From Lepas anatifera (taxonomy: Eukaryota; Arthropoda; Thecostraca; Lepadidae), in NCBI GenBank assembly GCA_034440635.1, contig JAOTON010001698.1:372001-436000 (forward strand): a stretch of 64,000 bases of DNA, written 5' to 3'. The notes beneath the pieces were generated by a model. The model was not told the origin of the DNA, made no database searches, and saw only the letters and a program-made list of their open reading frames with translations. Each line of letters starts with the position of its first letter. Position 1 is the first letter of the stretch. Positions 60,009 to 64,000 of the stretch are shown here, piece after piece. Position numbers and translations under genes: made by a program.

Positions 60009-61996
60009 CTTTATCTAACGCGAAATATCGTAATTACTTACTGGGCATCGTTGGTGACTTCCGTGAGAACCCAAAACGTTTCTGGTCCTTTATAAACTCA
60101 TTGAAATCGTCTCATCAACGTCCACGCGTTCTTGTCGCAAACAGTCAACAATTTTCAGATCCCACCAAATGCGCAAATATTTTCAACGAAACCTTCGCCT
60201 CCAAATTTTCGGATCCCAACGTTGACACGCTGCCAAACGCCCCGGACTTTCACTGTTCCATTCTTCAAGAGTTTACAGTTCCCCCAGGAAAAGTTCAGGC
60301 CCTGCTATCTAGCATTGGAAAGTACAAAGCGTGCGGGCCCGACAATCTGAGCGCCAGAATTTTGCATGAGTGTGCTGCCGAATTGGCAGTGCCTCTCGAA
60401 ATCATTTGCAAATTGTCAGTCGCTCAAGGTGTTTTCCCACATATTTGGAAGGATGCAAATGTCATTCCCATTCACAAAAAAGGAGACAAAAAGAACCCAG
60501 GCAACTACCGCGGTATTTCGCTTCTTCCTCTTTTTTCGAAAATTTTAGAAAAGGTAGTCTGTGACTCTCTTTTGGCCCATTGTCTACCATCTATTCCCAG
60601 CAGTCAACATGGATTTCTCCCAAATCGTTCATGCGTTTCAAATCTTGCCAACTTTCTAAAACACAGATGGGATTCGATCCAGGAGGGCGTGCAGACTGAC
60701 TCTGTCTACACTGATTATTCTTCGGCTTTTACGAGTGTAAACCACACGCTTCTTCTTCACAAACTAAAATCTTTCAAAATTACTGGTCGCGCGCACTCCT
60801 GGATTGAATCCTACCTGACTGGTCGTCGCCAACGAGTTATACTAGAGGGCCAATCTTCCGAATGGTGCGCTGTAAGGTCCGGGGAGCCTGAGGGCGGCGT
60901 GTGTGGCCCGCTCTTGTTTATCTGCTACACAGCAGACATCCCCCTCATCATTCGAACCAAATGTATAAGCTTTGCCGACGATCTTAAGTTGTACCACCGA
61001 ATTTCGACAAAAACAGATAGTGATGCCCTTCAGGCTGACATCAACAATTTAATAGAATGGTCTAAAATTTGGCGTTTAAAATTGAATCCAGATAGATGTA
61101 ACGTTATATCATTTTCTGTCCGAAAATCTCCGATCCTTACCACCTATGTACTGGATGGTACGCCGCTGGAGCGCCGTACAGAGACTAGGGATCTCGGTGT
61201 TATACTCGACAGTAAGCTGACTTTCGCTCCACACATAGACCACACCGTGGGCAAGGCCAATAGAATGCTTGGCCTCCTCATACGAAGTTTTCAGAGCTCG
61301 CGCCAGTGCTGCCGAGTCAGACTCAAGCACACTTCTATTCTTTGTGCTTATTATGCCCATGTAAGATCCATCCTGGAGTATGGTTGCGTTGTATGGGCAG
61401 GGTCTGCTGCATCCCACCTGAAGCGCCTAGAAAGGGTGCAGCATAAACTTCTCATCTGGTTGGCCTCATTTTCGGACCGTCCGTCAGCCAGGCTTGACTA
61501 TCCATCTCTTTTGACTCACTACAAAGTGAGTAGTATTAAGGCTCGTTTTGCTCAGCATGACCTCTTGTTTTTGTTTAATCTTCATCACGGAAAGTTGGAT
61601 TGTTCCGATCTGGTTTTCGAGTTCGGTGTGTCTGTGCCGCGTCGAACGTCGCGTTCTCCCTCTTTGTGGGCAGTTCGGTTTGCGCGTGTTGGTACTGTGC
61701 AGCGCAGCCTCTTCATCCGCGTGGCCGTCACATGTAACAGTTTCTTCAACGCATTTCGTAATGTTGATTTCTTTGCAGACTCGGGCTACACATTTAAAAC
61801 TAATGCTATCAAATTCACGGCAACCTCAGGAACTTTCACAGGATAGGCATTTGTGCAAATGTTGAGCGTTATGGATGTTCGTGGAATGCTTCCATTGCTG
61901 AATGTATTTATTATCTGACTTTACTGTTTTAAATCACATGATTGCATCAGTAATTGGGCAATGCCTGTTGATGTTTTTACCAATACAGAATACAGG
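60009..61996 (+). mobile_element. CR1/jockey-like LINE, 5'-truncated copy 2
   Basis: Matches 14531-16530 on the opposite strand. Similarity starts abruptly at CTTTATCTAACGCG (60009) and ends at the tail CCAATACAGAATACAG (61980-61996), so the 5' end including the endonuclease is missing. The 3' untranslated part (61847-61979) is shared with copy 1. No target duplication was recognised. Confidence 0.9.
60011..61846 (+). CDS. LINE reverse transcriptase, open but 5'-incomplete
   Basis: An open frame runs from the truncation point to the stop at 61844-61846 (about 611 codons; no genuine start, since the true N-terminus is lost). Order: pre-RT region (YRNYLLGIVGDFRENPKRFW), GPDNLSARILHE, NPGNYRGISLLPL, QHGFLPNRSC, the catalytic Asp in YTDYSSAF, the catalytic box ISFADDLKLYHRI, thumb, then a C-terminal region with ILEYGCVVWAG. 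One odd point: the usually strict S-G-V-P-x-G-S motif reads SGEPEGG here (SGVPEGS in copy 1), so catalysis is doubtful although the frame is open. Without endonuclease it could not move by itself. Confidence 0.88.
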   Translation, partial: LSNAKYRNYLLGIVGDFRENPKRFWSFINSLKSSHQRPRVLVANSQQFSDPTKCANIFNETFASKFSDPNVDTLPNAPDFHCSILQEFTVPPGKVQALLSSIGKYKACGPDNLSARILHECAAELAVPLEIICKLSVAQGVFPHIWKDANVIPIHKKGDKKNPGNYRGISLLPLFSKILEKVVCDSLLAHCLPSIPSSQHGFLPNRSCVSNLANFLKHRWDSIQEGVQTDSVYTDYSSAFTSVNHTLLLHKLKSFKITGRAHSWIESYLTGRRQRVILEGQSSEWCAVRSGEPEGGVCGPLLFICYTADIPLIIRTKCISFADDLKLYHRISTKTDSDALQADINNLIEWSKIWRLKLNPDRCNVISFSVRKSPILTTYVLDGTPLERRTETRDLGVILDSKLTFAPHIDHTVGKANRMLGLLIRSFQSSRQCCRVRLKHTSILCAYYAHVRSILEYGCVVWAGSAASHLKRLERVQHKLLIWLASFSDRPSARLDYPSLLTHYKVSSIKARFAQHDLLFLFNLHHGKLDCSDLVFEFGVSVPRRTSRSPSLWAVRFARVGTVQRSLFIRVAVTCNSFFNAFRNVDFFADSGYTFKTNAIKFTATSGTFTG

Positions 61997-63870
61997 TCAG
62001 ATTTATCACAGGTAATAAAGTCACACTCAAGAAAGCTGTCCCTTCAAACAACCTCAATCGTTGAAATTACGGGGTGATTGGGGTTATTCAGAAGCTTGTT
62101 TAACGTCTGAAATACCACAGAGTCTTAACAACAACGCCATCTTCGCACCTTGCATATAGAGTCTAACCTGGACAGAGGAAAATATAAGAATACTCGGGTT
62201 TAAGCTCTATGTGTAGCTATATGGAGGTCATCAACTATGGAGATGATAGGATCTGGGTCCAGACTTCTTATGAAATCTTCAGACTTCAGACTTCTTAAGA
62301 ATCTTATGATTCAGACTTCTTGTAAAAGAACATATTTTATAAGGACATCAGCCAGACTTTTGTGTTATTCCTGTGCCAGCAACTACACCGCCGCATCAAC
62401 GCGACACTGCCGGCTTACACGCCCCGGCGGCAATAGGGCTTTACACTCATTGCAGGCTCTATATCGACATCTGCCACCCTTTTTCTAAACCACCTCAAAA
62501 TGAGGAGACGCAATCGAACTAAGCAGGGCTGGTCTTGGCTAGGCACCTGCGCTGACCAACAGACGTGAGGGCTTAGCCAACATTTGAATCGATCCAACCA
62601 TTCACCTAGAGATCTAGGCCCTGTCTGATACCGCCAGAGCAGTCCCCTGCACTGCTGCTTAAAAATATATACCACATATAGAAGATAATGTCACAATCTA
62701 TCTTGTCGCCTGCACCTGGGAGGGAATGTGCATTTTAGAGTAACAGCATTATTGTTGAATAGAGTGGTGCAAGGGATCACGACAGTGTCACCGCATGGTT
62801 GTTAATGCATTTGGTTCGCAGCCAGGGACCAGAAAAAGCCTGCTCCTGCCGACATAGCTGAGGAAAATCCCGGGAAACCGGTGAAGGTAATATATTCTTA
62901 TTCGCCTATTCATTTCCTTCAAAATCAGGACTGGTACATACTTATCTATATGCGAATAGGCTGTTGTATCTAGTACGGTATTTGCATTGTCATATCATAC
63001 ATTTACTTCATCACTTTAACACGTATGTACAGATTCTGTACCTTTGGGATATTCATTTCTCTTTTCGTTAGGCTCCAGAAGTTTTCAGAGTATATATTTA
63101 GGGAAAGTATGGTGTGCATTGGAAAAAATGAATAATTGTTTACCTCTGGTCACAGCGGTGGTCACGATTCCCGGTCTGACATGGCCATGGCCCCGGCAAA
63201 GTTCCGATAGTGGAAAACCTGGCCGTGTTTGTAGTCTCGGCATCAACTGATGATTGGAAGGGATTAGAAGCACTATTAGCTTGATAATTTTGTCGATGAT
63301 ATTTACCATATCAGTGACAGATTTGAAAGGAAAATTTGGATAAATGAAGTCTCTTTTTTGTTTAAGTTCATGCATCCTTGTTGAAAAGCACCAGTACATT
63401 TGGACTAATCTTTGACGTGTTTTAAAGGGCCTTCAGATTTGTATGTGTTTTCTAGAATGTGCGTCTTTTTGTTCAAGCATTTTGTTTGACATGCCATCTT
63501 TGATGTGAACGAGGTGAAAAATGGCGTGGTGTACGGACTCTATGAAATGTTATACATCTTCAATTATGGCTAATATGCAAGAACGTCCCAGCCGGTCCAA
63601 AAAGTGTGAAGGCCCTGTGAGTGAAATTCAGCTCTTCACCGAATACAAAATACCCCCTCTAATGCCAGAAATTGTTCGGTTTTAGACCTCTCGTGACGTA
63701 TTGTACCTGCTCTATTCCAAACAAAACTTTGATGAAAATTTAGTACAATAGGCAAGTTATAATGATGAAAAATGAGACGCATCAGCCATCCATCAGCTTT
63801 CGACGCCCATGCTAAATTGGGTACGCATATGTATAGGCTGGCATCATCCGATACCGCAAAGGGGCCTGAA
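61997..63870. other. Non-coding stretch
   Basis: No gene. Small direct repeats of CTTCAGACTTCTTA/AGACTTCTT lie at 62265-62320. A possible 5S-like segment is listed separately. Confidence 0.45.
62511..62560 (+). other. Possible 5S rRNA-derived fragment
   Basis: ATCGAACTAAGCAGGGCTGG followed by TCTTGGCTAGGCACCTG and TGACC resembles the internal control region of animal 5S rRNA (AAGTTAAGCA, GGGC, GGTTAGTACTTGG, GTGACC in that order). The rest of a 5S gene is not visible, so it would be a pseudogene or a 5S-derived SINE. Weak evidence from memory. Confidence 0.3.
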
Positions 63871-63992
63871 AATCCCGGCACAAACCCACTTGGTGCCGGT
63901 AAAGTCCTGGCACAAACCCATTTGGTACCGGCAAAGTCCTGGCACAGACACACTTGATACCCACGAAGTCCTATCACAGACCCAATTTCTGA
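63871..63992. repeat. Tandem repeat, 31-32-bp unit, about 4 copies
   Basis: AAGTCCTGGCACA or a close form recurs at 63871, 63902, 63934 and 63966, with TTGGTACCGGCA-like text between. It decays to the right and may continue beyond the window. Confidence 0.8.
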
Positions 63993-64000
63993 AAATCATT

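Overview
The window looks like repeat-rich, non-coding DNA from the nuclear genome of an invertebrate animal. The evidence is two Ty3/Gypsy-type LTR retrotransposons, two copies of a CR1/jockey-like LINE, a second LINE fragment, a Penelope-type GIY-YIG endonuclease remnant, hAT-type non-autonomous DNA transposons with 8-bp target duplications, and several minisatellites. I recognise no host protein-coding gene with confidence, no bacterial-type operon and no intact tRNA or rRNA gene. An arthropod (crustacean or chelicerate) or another marine invertebrate would fit this mix of elements, but that is a guess.

Layout. 1-3026 (+): broken pol of a GC-rich Ty3/Gypsy-like element (end of protease, RT, RNase H, integrase). 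3412-8786 (-): a complete LTR retrotransposon with 147-bp LTRs, a 5-bp AACCT target duplication, a primer-binding site, a polypurine tract, an intact gag, a -1 frameshift heptamer and a pol broken mostly at homopolymers. 9289-13475: non-coding DNA with a TIR element full of GGTCACC motifs, a fold-back repeat and a 38-bp minisatellite. 14531-16650 (-): 5'-truncated LINE. 17080-17352 (+): Penelope-type endonuclease fragment. 17366-18234 (+): a second LINE fragment. 18235-22239: non-coding repeats, including a (TA)n tract and a small TIR element. 22240-24647: non-autonomous hAT-type element carrying an internal ~20-bp satellite. 26534-42930: a ~16.4-kb minisatellite of about 740 copies of a 22-bp unit with higher-order repeats. 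45023-48049: a second copy of the same hAT family in inverted orientation. 52242-52512: 54-bp minisatellite. 54770-56856: a repeat with GAGTC-rich direct terminal repeats, paralogous to 21770-25635; it preserves the empty site of the first hAT insertion and carries its own 325-bp hairpin insertion. 60009-61996 (+): second LINE copy with an open RT frame. 63871-63992: 32-bp tandem repeat.

How the parts relate. Nothing here works as a gene pathway; the structure is insertions into insertions. Gag, protease, RT, RNase H and integrase of the 3412-8786 element form one retrotransposition machine. The LINE copies and the hAT pair can be read against each other. The paralogous pair 21770-25635 / 54770-56856 dates two insertions relative to the duplication. 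Frame breaks cluster at homopolymers, and part of the 22-bp array (40160-41810) differs from its sister copies almost only by small deletions. Some of the apparent decay may therefore be consensus error in the assembly rather than biology.
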